A stretch of 36,541 nt of DNA from a virus: positions 1 through 36,541 of the IMG/VR virus record IMGVR_UViG_3300032214_000234. One strand, given 5' to 3'. How positions within the stretch are numbered: position 1 is the stretch's first letter; every line of letters starts with the position of its first letter. Below the pieces are notes generated by a model. It ran no database searches. It had not been told where the DNA came from and worked only from the letters and a program-made list of their open reading frames with translations. Below are positions 1-7,883 of this stretch, one piece after another. The position numbers and the translations under genes were made by a program.

Positions 1-123
1 AACCCCAATGGAAATGTATCTTTTAGATTCAACCTTAATAACCGCTCAAATCACGCCTACTCGTTATCCTACTTATAGATTATCGACTAGCACTTATGGT
101 TTTAACAAGGATGAGCCATTAGA
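1..123. repeat. terminal direct repeat, copy 1 (contig overlap)
   Basis: Bases 1-123 are identical to 36419-36541. The repeat lies inside the portal gene, and joining the ends restores one open frame, so it is most simply the overlap left by assembling a circular or circularly permuted molecule. A true short terminal repeat cannot be excluded from sequence alone, but an end inside the portal coding region would be unusual. Confidence 0.95.
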
Positions 124-922
124 ATATTTCCAAGTTATTCATGCAAGTGAAATGGCTTGGCAAGGTAGCGCTGGTTTTAACAAAGGCATTTTAGCTACCG
201 AACTTGTATCGCTTGATCAAGATATTGACCTTTATTCAAACTTTATTATGCTTAATGGTGCTAAACCAAGCGGCATGTTTGTTACAGACCAAGTTATTCC
301 TGATGCTAAATTTAAAGAAATAGCGGCAAGATTAAAAGAAGCATGGACTTCTTTAACAGGCTCTAAATCAACCGACTTATCTAAACCAGGTCAAGGTATG
401 TTGTTAGATAACGGCATGAAGTATATGCCATTAAATATGCTAACACTTCAAGATGCTGATGCACGCGCATTAAAAGAACAAACTATGAAGCGTATCTGTG
501 GTTTATTTGGTGTTCCGCCATCTATGCTAGGTATTGGCGATAGCAAATATAATAATACTCAAACTATGCTTGATGAATTTTATAAATCAACAATGTATCC
601 AATGATTGTTAATATTCAGCAAAAGTTTAAGTCATCTTTACTAAATGGCTACCCAAACCTCTGTATTGAATTCCAAACTGAAAACTTTTTAAAAGGCGCA
701 CCGCTAGATCAAATGAATTATGCCGTAGCAGGTGTGAATAATGGTATAATCACACCTAATGAAGCGCGAGAATATCTTGGCAAAGAAAACTTTGAAGGCG
801 CAGACGAATTAAAAGATACATCAAAACAAGCTCGACCTATTAGCGGCACTTCACCTCAAGATACGGGTGGCGGTGGCAACACTTCTAGCGTTGGCAAAAC
901 AGGTCAGGCAGGAAAAGCCTAA
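1..922 (+). CDS. HK97-family portal protein, C-terminal part (continues from 35931)
   Basis: This is the C-terminal two thirds of the portal, the dodecameric ring at the capsid vertex through which DNA is packaged and to which the neck attaches. Position 1 is the third base of a codon begun at 36418 of the circular molecule; the full product is about 469 aa (35931-36418 joined to 1-922). Family features seen are a central region ending in GLFGVPPSMLG, then NTQTMLDEFYKSTMYPMI, and a late GVNNGIITPNEAREYLG segment, all typical of HK97 portals. The tail is Gly/Ser/Thr-rich. The ATG at position 8 is internal and not the true start. It sits directly after the large terminase and before the prohead protease, the usual order. 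The stop shares a base with the next start (TAATG). Confidence 0.96.
   Translation, partial: TPMEMYLLDSTLITAQITPTRYPTYRLSTSTYGFNKDEPLEYFQVIHASEMAWQGSAGFNKGILATELVSLDQDIDLYSNFIMLNGAKPSGMFVTDQVIPDAKFKEIAARLKEAWTSLTGSKSTDLSKPGQGMLLDNGMKYMPLNMLTLQDADARALKEQTMKRICGLFGVPPSMLGIGDSKYNNTQTMLDEFYKSTMYPMIVNIQQKFKSSLLNGYPNLCIEFQTENFLKGAPLDQMNYAVAGVNNGIITPNEAREYLGKENFEGADELKDTSKQARPISGTSPQDTGGGGNTSSVGKTGQAGKA
730..757 (+). promoter_or_regulatory. inverted repeat around an extended -10 motif inside portal
   Basis: Eight-base arms AGGTGTGA (730-737) and TCACACCT (750-757) are perfect inverted repeats. They flank a 12-base spacer that holds TGG-TATAAT (742-750), an extended -10 consensus. No convincing -35 box is seen. 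It lies in the conserved portal segment GVNNGIITP, so part of the match is forced by the protein. It could be an internal promoter for the protease/capsid genes, or chance. Confidence 0.3.
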
Positions 923-1032
923 TGACATTAAAAGAGCTACTCGATAAATTAACGCAACAGGCTAAAAAAAGAAAGCCTAAACCTGTTGAAACTAACGGAA
1001 TGAAAAATAAGGGAGTTCCAATCAATGATTAA
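922..1032 (+). CDS. small hypothetical protein between portal and protease (36 aa)
   Basis: This short basic protein starts MTLKELLDKLTQQAKKRKPK and ends IND. I do not recognise a family. Its start overlaps the portal stop (TAATG) and its last codons overlap the protease start at 1025, the tight coupling seen for real genes in this genome. The N-terminal half looks like an amphipathic helix followed by a Lys/Arg/Pro cluster. A small internal head protein or an assembly helper is possible from position, but this is inference. Confidence 0.6.
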   Translation: MTLKELLDKLTQQAKKRKPKPVETNGMKNKGVPIND

Positions 1033-1837
1033 TAAACTAAATTTTGAAAAGTATTTTTTTGAATCAAAAGTTGAATTAGGTGTTCAAGCAGACGAAGCCA
1101 TGCATGAAACTGGTTTGATTGAAGCTATGGTAACAACTTTTGGACCAAGAGAAGGTGCTGATGGTCGTAAGTTCAATTATAAAGCTGAAGGCTTTGCTAA
1201 TTGGATGGATGAATTTATGAAATCAGAAAAACCTTTGCCAATGTATTTTCAACATAACGATATGTCAATGCCAGTTGGTGAATGGTATGAATTCATGATG
1301 GATGATGAAGGCATGCATGCAAAAGGTAAAATGTTTCTTAATACAAGCATGGGTAAAGACTTATATACCATTATGAAAGAAAGCCCAAATCTTGTTGGCG
1401 GTGTTTCTGTAGGCGCTTATGCAGACGAATACTGTATGACAGATAAAGAAGGCAATGTTTTAGCAGACGATGATGATATGGATGAAGCTTATTTCCAAAT
1501 TACTAAAGGCGGATTAAGAGAAGTATCAATTGTTATGCAACCAAATAATTTAGATGCTGAAATCTCGAAATTAGAGTGCTTTAGAGCCGATGGTTCTTTA
1601 GACTTAAAACTTATCGAGAAAGCATTGCGTGATGCAAAACTTTCAAGAAAAGATGCGACCACCGCATCTTCAATTTTCAAACAAATTTTAGAATCTCGGG
1701 ATGAGCCTAAAGTTATTTTTGAAAATACACCTATTCAGAGTGAATCCGATGCGGTGGTAAACCAAGAAGCAGAATTGCTTAAAGCTTTTGAGCAAAGAGA
1801 ACTTCTTAAACATCTTAACAATCGTTTAAAAGGATAA
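1025..1837 (+). CDS. prohead protease, HK97 type (peptidase S78-like)
   Basis: This is the capsid maturation protease, packaged in the prohead, which trims the scaffold part of the capsid protein before DNA fills the shell. At 270 aa it has the expected early core followed by a linker tail. Visible motifs are His77 in YFQHNDMSMPVGEW and Ser128 in VGGVSVGAYA, the expected catalytic His and Ser of family S78, followed by GGLREVSIV and the MQPNNLDAEI end of the protease domain. Residues after about 185 are charged and probably helical, a likely self-cleaved or scaffold-like tail. It lies between portal and major capsid protein, 3 bases before the latter. Confidence 0.93.
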   Translation: MINKLNFEKYFFESKVELGVQADEAMHETGLIEAMVTTFGPREGADGRKFNYKAEGFANWMDEFMKSEKPLPMYFQHNDMSMPVGEWYEFMMDDEGMHAKGKMFLNTSMGKDLYTIMKESPNLVGGVSVGAYADEYCMTDKEGNVLADDDDMDEAYFQITKGGLREVSIVMQPNNLDAEISKLECFRADGSLDLKLIEKALRDAKLSRKDATTASSIFKQILESRDEPKVIFENTPIQSESDAVVNQEAELLKAFEQRELLKHLNNRLKG

Positions 1838-1840
1838 ATC

Positions 1841-3175
1841 ATGGAAAAAATCATTGAAAAATTAGACGCTATAGAAGCGGCAAATTTAGCAAAGGTAGCT
1901 GAAGTAACAACTACTGTCGATGCTAAAATTGCTGAAACTGTAGCTTCTTTTGATGAAAAAGTAGCGGCACTTGAAGCTAAAGTTGCTTCAATTAATGCGC
2001 CTTCAACAATTAAAACATACAAATCAATTTCGCAAGAAGTTAATCGTATGGTTAAAGGACAACTTGCTGAATTTATGAAAGGCAATGGTCGCGTAGAAAA
2101 AGAAATTAAAATGTTTGAAGATGCTGGTCAATATGACGCATACCTCAAAGAAGCTTCAACTCTAACAGGTTCAGGTGCAGGCATTGGTGGTAGAACTGCT
2201 TATGATCCAGTATTTGCGGCATTGCGTTTAGAAAATCCTATGCGCGGTGTATCTCGTTCAGTTGCTACTGACGCTTCTACATATCAATTTAGAGCTAAAA
2301 CAGGTAATGCTGGTGCTGGTTGGGGTTATGGTATTGTTAATAATACTGCGGCTACAACTGAAGCAACTTCAATTTGGCAATTAAACTTAAAAGACTTAAA
2401 TGTTCAATTCCCAATTAGAACTGCGGCTTTAGATGACATCGATGGTTTAGAATCTAATGTAGTTTCAGATATGTTAGCTGAATTTAGCCAACGCGAAGCT
2501 CAATCTATGATCACAAACAACGATCAAGGTGCGGCTACTGCAACTGGTGGCGGTGGTTCTGACGGCTTACGCGGTCTTAATCAATATCCTGGCGCTAATG
2601 CTTCTTACACAGGCGGCACAACATCAGCTTCAGATTTTGGCTCATCAGGCACAGCATCAAGCGATGGTTTGCATGATCTAGCAACATACGATCAATTAAC
2701 AACAAACGGAAACGCATTAACAAACAATGTAACTTATGAAGATGTTGTTAATTTTGTTTATGCATTACCACAAGCATATTGGACACCTAATGCTAAATTT
2801 GTTATTAACCCTGTAATGCTTTCAGCAATTCGTGGTTTAACAGATACACAAGGTCGCCCAATTTATGTTGATGGTTTAGCACGCAATGATGGTATTGTAG
2901 GCTCATTACTAGGTTTTGATGTTGTTGTTAATACTTATGTAAATGCACCTTCTAAATATTCAGCATCGGCTGGAACTGATAGTTTATATCCAATGTATTT
3001 TGGTGACTTTACTAGAGGTCATACTATTGTTGATCGTTTAAACATGGTATTACGCCGTTATGATCAAACATTGCCAGGTTCTATTACTTTCTATGGTGAA
3101 AAACGATTAGCAACATCTATTGTTGATCCTTTTGCTTTAGTTCGTTACAGATCAACTGCAACTGCTGATCTATAG
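1841..3175 (+). CDS. major capsid protein 1, HK97 fold with N-terminal scaffold domain
   Basis: This is the main shell protein, 444 aa. Residues 1 to about 58 form an Ala/Glu/Lys-rich coiled coil (the delta or scaffold domain), followed by a linker to about 103. The conserved EASTLTGSG stretch at 104-112 is where HK97-type capsid proteins are usually trimmed, so the mature protein probably begins there. The rest has the HK97-fold signature with IWQLNLKDLNVQFPIRTA, DGLRGLNQ and a C-terminal FYGEKRLATSIVDPFA. It follows the protease by 3 bases and is followed by a strong terminator. A shorter paralogue comes right after, which is unusual. Confidence 0.95.
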   Translation: MEKIIEKLDAIEAANLAKVAEVTTTVDAKIAETVASFDEKVAALEAKVASINAPSTIKTYKSISQEVNRMVKGQLAEFMKGNGRVEKEIKMFEDAGQYDAYLKEASTLTGSGAGIGGRTAYDPVFAALRLENPMRGVSRSVATDASTYQFRAKTGNAGAGWGYGIVNNTAATTEATSIWQLNLKDLNVQFPIRTAALDDIDGLESNVVSDMLAEFSQREAQSMITNNDQGAATATGGGGSDGLRGLNQYPGANASYTGGTTSASDFGSSGTASSDGLHDLATYDQLTTNGNALTNNVTYEDVVNFVYALPQAYWTPNAKFVINPVMLSAIRGLTDTQGRPIYVDGLARNDGIVGSLLGFDVVVNTYVNAPSKYSASAGTDSLYPMYFGDFTRGHTIVDRLNMVLRRYDQTLPGSITFYGEKRLATSIVDPFALVRYRSTATADL

Positions 3176-3193
3176 CATTAATGTAATACGGGG

Positions 3194-3222
3194 AAAAGGC
3201 GGTTTTATCGCCGCCTTTTTTT
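3194..3222 (+). terminator. rho-independent terminator after major capsid gene
   Basis: AAAAGGCGG (3194-3202), an eight-base loop, then CCGCC and an unbroken run of seven T. The GC-rich stem in an AT-rich genome plus the T tract make this a clear intrinsic terminator. It separates the two capsid genes and should lower expression of the second by partial read-through. Confidence 0.9.
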
Positions 3223-3243
3223 CTTAACTAATTAGGAATACAA

Positions 3244-4302
3244 ATGAATACATCTGAAAAAATTTTAAATGGCATTAAACAGGCTTTAACTGAAGGTCAA
3301 GCCACAGTTAATTTTACTGATAATAATAAGACCAAAGATGTAGAAGAAGCATCAACGCTAACAGGATCAGGCTTAAATATTGGTGGTCGAGTTTATTTTG
3401 ATGACGCTTTTGCCGCTTTAAGATATGCAAACCCATTTAGAATGGGAAGCCGTCAAGTTACATACACAGGATCAGCCGCTCAATTCGTGGCTAAAACAGG
3501 TAATGCCGCAGACGCAACAAACCCTTTTACATACCCTGTAACTCCAAATAGTGGTAGCCCAAATATTGCTACAACAATATGGCAATTACCTACTAGAGTT
3601 ATTACTGCACAATTACCAATTAGAACTGCCGTTATGGATGATATTAATGGCATCGATCCAGCTATATCTAACGACTTAATGCTTGAGCTATCATCGCTAG
3701 AAGCACAGTCAATGGCTCTTAATGACGATCAAGCAGGCTCAACAACAACAACAACTGGCGGAACTGATGGTTTGCGCGGTTTAGTTGTATATAGCACAAG
3801 CACTTCAGCCGCATCTTATGGCTCAAGCGGAACTGCTATAACTAATGGTATTCATACTGTTTTAAAAGAAGAATTTTCAGCATCAGCAATTACTTATGAC
3901 GACATTGTTAATGCGGCTAATTTATTGCCTGGTCAATATTGGGCATTACCTACAACTGCATGGCACTTACATCCTTCTTTAATTTCTCAATTAAGAAAAT
4001 TAAAAGGATCAACAGGTGGCGCTCCAATGTTTGTTGAAACGGGAACGGAAGACGGCGGATCATTAGTTTATTTATTCGGATTCCCAGTAATTGTTAATCC
4101 TTATTTAGCCGCTCCAGCCGCAGGTAAGATTTCAGGCGTGTTAGCAAATTGGGATCAATTCTTAACTATTGCTGATGCAGAGGAAATGAATATTAAACGC
4201 TTTGATCAAACTGCACCTGGCTTTATAACTTTATTTGCAGAGAAACGATTAGCATCAACTGTTAGAAATCCTTTTGCAGGCGTATTTTTAGTAGGGGTTT
4301 AA
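3244..4302 (+). CDS. second HK97-fold capsid protein (paralogue of 1841-3175)
   Basis: This 352-aa protein aligns along its length with the preceding capsid protein. Shared blocks include EASTLTGSG (35-43 here, 104-112 there), TTIWQLP against TSIWQLN, PIRTAVMDDINGI against PIRTAALDDIDGL, GGTDGLRGL, YDDIVNAANLLPGQYW, and RFDQTAPGFITLFAEKRLASTVRNPFA. It lacks about 69 N-terminal residues, so the scaffold coiled coil is gone, but the candidate trimming site is kept. It has its own Shine-Dalgarno sequence (AGGAATACAAATG). By analogy to T4 gp23/gp24 it may be a vertex or minor capsid subunit; a decoration or redundant copy is also possible. Homology is clear; the role is inference. Confidence 0.9.
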   Translation: MNTSEKILNGIKQALTEGQATVNFTDNNKTKDVEEASTLTGSGLNIGGRVYFDDAFAALRYANPFRMGSRQVTYTGSAAQFVAKTGNAADATNPFTYPVTPNSGSPNIATTIWQLPTRVITAQLPIRTAVMDDINGIDPAISNDLMLELSSLEAQSMALNDDQAGSTTTTTGGTDGLRGLVVYSTSTSAASYGSSGTAITNGIHTVLKEEFSASAITYDDIVNAANLLPGQYWALPTTAWHLHPSLISQLRKLKGSTGGAPMFVETGTEDGGSLVYLFGFPVIVNPYLAAPAAGKISGVLANWDQFLTIADAEEMNIKRFDQTAPGFITLFAEKRLASTVRNPFAGVFLVGV

Positions 4303-4304
4303 TA

Positions 4305-4970
4305 ATGAGCGACACGCTTGGGCAAGTGCCGTATGGAACTACTCGCAATCCGTTCAACTATGATAAGTTTGAACAGATTAGTCGCGACTTAACTACAAAC
4401 TGGCTAACAACTGAAGAAATAGCGCAACAGTTAAATTTAGGAACTGATGAATCGCAAGATGCGTATTTAGAAAGTTTAGAATTAGCGGTTCGCATGCATA
4501 TTGAAGATTATCTTGGTATGTCAATTTTCCCTACATCATATAGGGTTTATTATGGCTTATCAGCAAATTTTTCAACGCCTGTTTATTTAGATTTGCCAGT
4601 TACAAGTTATGTTGATAAGTTTAATAGCGGTAATTTAAGCATTACAAAAGTTGCTTATTACAACGGAAGCACACCAAGCGTTTTAACAACTATTGCTTCA
4701 AGTAGTTATTATTATGATTCGACAGGAAATAAAGTTGTATTAAATAGCGGCATTCCATCGGATGTAAGCACTTATAGAACAAGTCCTGTTATTGTTGAAT
4801 ATACACAAAATGCAAACTTTACACAGGCTTATCCTGTAATTAAGCAAGCTGGTTTATTGTTATTTACTCATCTTTATAATAATAGATCAGAATCAGTTGC
4901 AGGTGGCTTGCAAAAGATTCCTTATGGAGTGGATTGTTTATTAAGACCTTATAAACCATTGGTAATGTAA
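4305..4970 (+). CDS. head-tail connector protein (HK97 gp6-like)
   Basis: This is a probable adaptor that sits under the portal ring. At 221 aa it shows the family's start: LTTEEIAQQLNL near residue 36, a helical AVRMHIEDYLGMSIFPTSYRV segment of the gp6/gp15 type, then a beta-rich middle with LPVTSYV and a helical end. It begins two bases after the second capsid stop and is followed without a gap by the head-closure gene, the classic neck order. Confidence 0.82.
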   Translation: MSDTLGQVPYGTTRNPFNYDKFEQISRDLTTNWLTTEEIAQQLNLGTDESQDAYLESLELAVRMHIEDYLGMSIFPTSYRVYYGLSANFSTPVYLDLPVTSYVDKFNSGNLSITKVAYYNGSTPSVLTTIASSSYYYDSTGNKVVLNSGIPSDVSTYRTSPVIVEYTQNANFTQAYPVIKQAGLLLFTHLYNNRSESVAGGLQKIPYGVDCLLRPYKPLVM

Positions 4971-5315
4971 ATGGCAATAACAAAATTTGAAACAGTAGAA
5001 GTTAATGACTTGTCTTTTGCCACAAGTAGTTATGGTGAAACACAAACAACTAAAACTCTTAAATTTACAAGCAGACCATTAATATCTGAAGTCAGAGCTA
5101 ATGTAGCTACTTCAGAAAAATTTAGAATATATAGTGATTTGGTGCAAATGAAATTTAACTACACACCATATACTAGAGATATAGTAGATAACGATAATTT
5201 ATATTCAATAACTTATCAAAATGTTGATTGGCGAATAGCTGATTCTAGTATATCTAATGATAGAATGAGTGTAACTTTAATATGTTACTTTAACAAACCA
5301 AGTGTAGATGTATAG
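4971..5315 (+). CDS. head closure / head-tail adaptor protein
   Basis: This 114-aa, mostly beta protein has the pattern of small phage head-tail joining proteins: a mid segment SDLVQMKFNYTPYTRDI and a C-terminal YQNVDWRIADSSISNDRM-type block. It likely plugs the neck between connector and tail terminator. It is butted directly between the connector and the tail-terminator-like gene. Family assignment rests on size, beta-strand pattern and position. Confidence 0.65.
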   Translation: MAITKFETVEVNDLSFATSSYGETQTTKTLKFTSRPLISEVRANVATSEKFRIYSDLVQMKFNYTPYTRDIVDNDNLYSITYQNVDWRIADSSISNDRMSVTLICYFNKPSVDV

Positions 5316-5735
5316 ATGGCAAACCAACAAGATGTTAGGGAATATGCACAGGCAATACAGGCACAATTATCTAGTATAGTTACGCCTATACCTGTATATG
5401 CTAATTTCAACAGAAATTATGCAACGCAACCTAAATTTATTACTTGGCAATTAAGAGATGTGCATCAACCAGTATATACTGGCAATATACAAAGTATTAA
5501 AGGCATAGATACACCTGTTTTTCAGATTAGTGTGTTTACACAAAATATGGCTGATGGTTTTGATACCGCTAACGATATTTTGCAATCACTACATGGCTAT
5601 AGCGGAACTTTTGGTGGCGGTGGTCATAGTTTTAATGTTTCAAAGGCGGATGTAGTGTGGTTATATCATGGATACGACAATGAGATTGGGCTTCATAATA
5701 TATTTATGGATTGCACCTTATACATACCATCATAA
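5316..5735 (+). CDS. tail terminator / tail completion protein (DUF3168-like)
   Basis: This 139-aa protein has the layout of lambda gpU/DUF3168 tail terminators: an N-terminal helix (DVREYAQAIQAQLSSI), a strand with PKFITWQLRDV, a central VFQISVFTQNMADGFDTANDI strand-helix unit, and a C-terminal strand pair. It would cap the tail tube and join it to the neck. It starts right after the head-closure stop. The similarity is structural rather than a sharp sequence match. Confidence 0.62.
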   Translation: MANQQDVREYAQAIQAQLSSIVTPIPVYANFNRNYATQPKFITWQLRDVHQPVYTGNIQSIKGIDTPVFQISVFTQNMADGFDTANDILQSLHGYSGTFGGGGHSFNVSKADVVWLYHGYDNEIGLHNIFMDCTLYIPS

Positions 5736-5769
5736 GAATTTTTAATTTTTTAATGTGAGGAAATAAATT

Positions 5770-6261
5770 ATGGCACTTCCAAATAAAGTTTTACCAGGTT
5801 TTAGCGCAAGTCTTTATTGCCAATCAGGTGCAACTCCAACAGTTTTAGATAATACTGAATTAGCAACATGGGCTGATGTTAATGCTATTGCTATTGATGC
5901 TAATCTTTTACCAGTAGAAGCTATCCCAGCTTTTGGTCAAGATGATGCAATGGCTAATTACAATGTTGCAGGTTCTCGTCAATCTGACAAGATTCCTACA
6001 CAAGCCGCTCCAACATCAATGAGCATTACTGCGGCATGGAATCCTGCTGATACACAATTACTATTAATGCGCGATGATGCTGAAAACGGCACAATTGATA
6101 GAACTTTTGTGATTTTAGCAACTGATGGCACAAACTATGTTGCTTATGCATTCAATGGTCGCGTAGGTCAATTCCAAGTTGATCCTAACCCAACTGCTGA
6201 AGCTAAATGTATGTTTACAGTTCATCCGCGCGGCAACCAATACGGATGGTCTAACTCTTAA
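5770..6261 (+). CDS. major tail (tube) protein
   Basis: This 163-aa protein is probably the subunit of the tail tube. It has a strong Shine-Dalgarno site (GTGAGGAAATAAATT before ATG), in keeping with high expression. The beta-rich pattern fits tube proteins: VLPGFSASLYCQSG at the start, a TSMSITAAWNPADTQLLLM stretch, a RTFVILATDGTNYVAYAF strand pair, and AKCMFTVHPRGNQYGW at the end. It follows the tail terminator and precedes the gp10-like and chaperone genes. Confidence 0.75.
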   Translation: MALPNKVLPGFSASLYCQSGATPTVLDNTELATWADVNAIAIDANLLPVEAIPAFGQDDAMANYNVAGSRQSDKIPTQAAPTSMSITAAWNPADTQLLLMRDDAENGTIDRTFVILATDGTNYVAYAFNGRVGQFQVDPNPTAEAKCMFTVHPRGNQYGWSNS

Positions 6262-6278
6262 TTAATTGAGGAAAAGAA

Positions 6279-6506
6279 ATGACAACACAAGTTAAAACAA
6301 CTGATGATTTATTAAGTTATTTGGTATCCCAAGCTGGTTCAGGTCAAAAGAACTGGTTTGGGTTTGCCCAACAACGCTTAACAGGCATTGCTTTAGCTCA
6401 CGATATTGCTAAAAATCATGCTGATAAATTAACGCCCGAACAAGCCGTTGATTACGCTATTAAACTTAATAATACGATTTATCAAAAAATAATTAAGGCA
6501 GATTAA
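6279..6506 (+). CDS. small hypothetical tail-module protein (75 aa)
   Basis: I do not recognise this protein. It is all-helical in appearance (QQRLTGIALAHDIAKNHADKLTPEQAVDYAIKLNNTIYQKI), without signal peptide or membrane segment. It has a good ribosome site (GAGGAAAAGAAATG) and its stop overlaps the next start by one base. Position between tube protein and gp10-like protein suggests a tail assembly role. Confidence 0.7.
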   Translation: MTTQVKTTDDLLSYLVSQAGSGQKNWFGFAQQRLTGIALAHDIAKNHADKLTPEQAVDYAIKLNNTIYQKIIKAD

Positions 6507-7054
6507 TGAGCGTTAAATTTGCGGTCAATGGTTTAAAAGAAACTCTTGATGCATTTAAAGAATTTCAAGAACAGTTTGGCGACAAAGACGCAAAAAGCAA
6601 AGTATTAATACCAGCAGTTAGGGAAGCCATGAAGCCTGTATTGGTTATGGCAAAAGCATTATCACCTAAAGACACAGGTGCATTGGATCGCTCTTTATAT
6701 ATTACCGCAAGGCGACCTACTAGAAAAGATATGAAATCAAGATATGTAACACCAAAAGATTCTGTTATATCTCTCGTTTCATCTCGACCAATTCCTAAAA
6801 AATTAAAGCAACAATTTCAAGCCGAATATGGTAATTTAAAAGGCAAGGAATACAAAAAGGCTAGAAGGAAGTTTTATACAGAACAAGGTGTTATGTTTGA
6901 CGCTAGAGCTATAGCCAATGAATTTGGCACAGGCAATATGTCAGCCAAACCATTTATGCGAGTGTCATTAGAATCACAAGCTCAAGCAGTTGCAATAAAG
7001 TTAGGTTTAATTCTTAAAGAAAAAATGGATTCTTACAAAACTAAAAATTTATAA
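6506..7054 (+). CDS. HK97 gp10-like tail/neck protein
   Basis: This 182-aa protein has the hallmark of the HK97 gp10 family: VREAMKPVLVMAKALSPKDTGALDRSLYI near residues 33-62 and EFGTGNMSAKPFMRVSLESQ near the C-terminus. The family acts in head-tail joining or tail completion. A Lys/Arg-rich insert lies in the middle (about 105-128). It usually precedes the tail terminator; here it lies after the tube protein, an altered order. Confidence 0.8.
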   Translation: MSVKFAVNGLKETLDAFKEFQEQFGDKDAKSKVLIPAVREAMKPVLVMAKALSPKDTGALDRSLYITARRPTRKDMKSRYVTPKDSVISLVSSRPIPKKLKQQFQAEYGNLKGKEYKKARRKFYTEQGVMFDARAIANEFGTGNMSAKPFMRVSLESQAQAVAIKLGLILKEKMDSYKTKNL

Positions 7055-7069
7055 CAAAAAGGAAAAGAT

Positions 7070-7540
7070 ATGAGTAAATTAGGAAGTTTATTAGGCAAAG
7101 AATATGAAGATCACAAACAATCTATTCTTACAAGAACGCTAAAATTTAATGATGCTACTTTTAAAATAGTTATTCCTAGCGTTGCAAAAATTGAAGCAAT
7201 TTATAACTACAAAAATTCGCCTAATCTTGAAAAGATTGAATCTATTTATCAGCAATTAAAAGCTAATTTAGTTATTAAGCCTGAAGATAAAGTTGAAGAA
7301 AAAGAAAATGACATTGTAGTAAATGGCAGATCAATGAGAGAATCTGCAACCAATACGCATTTAACTCAATATCAAATTTTAGAATATTTTAAATTTATTG
7401 TTCCTCAAGAAGGACAAGATATTAATACTTTAACTTATGAAGATATTAATGCAGAAATACCTTTACAAATTCAAATAGAATTTATGAATAAAATTAATGA
7501 AGTTTTAAGTCCTGACTATAAGGAAATTAGTTCAAAGTAA
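7070..7540 (+). CDS. tail assembly chaperone, upstream part
   Basis: This 156-aa protein lies where lambda gpG-type chaperones lie, between tube protein and tape measure. It starts MSKLGSLLGKEYEDHKQSIL, followed by a strand pair (TLKFNDATFKIVIPSVAKIEAI) and a helical C-terminus. Such proteins bind the tape measure during tail assembly and are absent from the virion. It ends at a TAA preceded by AAG. The next ORF is in the -1 frame and its frame is open from 7531, giving a short overlap for possible frameshifting. Confidence 0.65.
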   Translation: MSKLGSLLGKEYEDHKQSILTRTLKFNDATFKIVIPSVAKIEAIYNYKNSPNLEKIESIYQQLKANLVIKPEDKVEEKENDIVVNGRSMRESATNTHLTQYQILEYFKFIVPQEGQDINTLTYEDINAEIPLQIQIEFMNKINEVLSPDYKEISSK

Positions 7541-7560
7541 AAAGCTCGTTAAGAACCCAA

Positions 7561-7881
7561 GTGCGGGCGGCAATGGTATTTAACGGGCATACACAAGATA
7601 ATATAGACGCACTAGATGAGCAGATATTTAACGAAATTGTTGTTATGTATGCTGATGGGTTGATTGGAAATAAAAATCTTATAACAACTCTAGGAACTCT
7701 TACTGCTGGGGTATTTAATTATATGCGACCAAGTAACAGTTCACTTTATAATCTAAAAGGCGTTATTGGTAGTGCTTATGGTTATATTTATGAAGATAAA
7801 GAAATTAGTCCTAGCGATTCACTTCTTTTATTTATGAGCCAAGCACCAAACTTTAAAATAGACAGATTTAAAGGTAAATAA
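7561..7881 (+). CDS. tail assembly chaperone, downstream part (possible -1 frameshift product)
   Basis: This 106-aa ORF has the look of the second chaperone (lambda T-like): MVFNGHTQDNIDALDEQIFNEIVVMYADG followed by a glycine-containing helical region. Its only early starts are GTG at 7561 or ATG at 7573, with no good Shine-Dalgarno sequence before either. The frame is open upstream to 7531, overlapping the end of the previous gene (-1 relative). A ribosome at AAG-TAA (7535-7540) could slip back one base onto AAA and continue. Reinitiation at GTG is the alternative. It ends two bases before the tape measure start. Confidence 0.65.
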   Translation: MRAAMVFNGHTQDNIDALDEQIFNEIVVMYADGLIGNKNLITTLGTLTAGVFNYMRPSNSSLYNLKGVIGSAYGYIYEDKEISPSDSLLLFMSQAPNFKIDRFKGK

Positions 7882-7883
7882 CT

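Noticed and set aside
8-922. A complete 304-aa gene starting at ATG 8
   Set aside because: Joining the contig ends extends the frame to 35931 with a good ribosome site, so this ATG is internal to the portal.
1735-2085. Minus-strand ORFs opposite the protease and capsid genes (also 1489-1680)
   Set aside because: They are mirror frames of Ala/Ser-rich genes, with no ribosome site and no fit to the operon.
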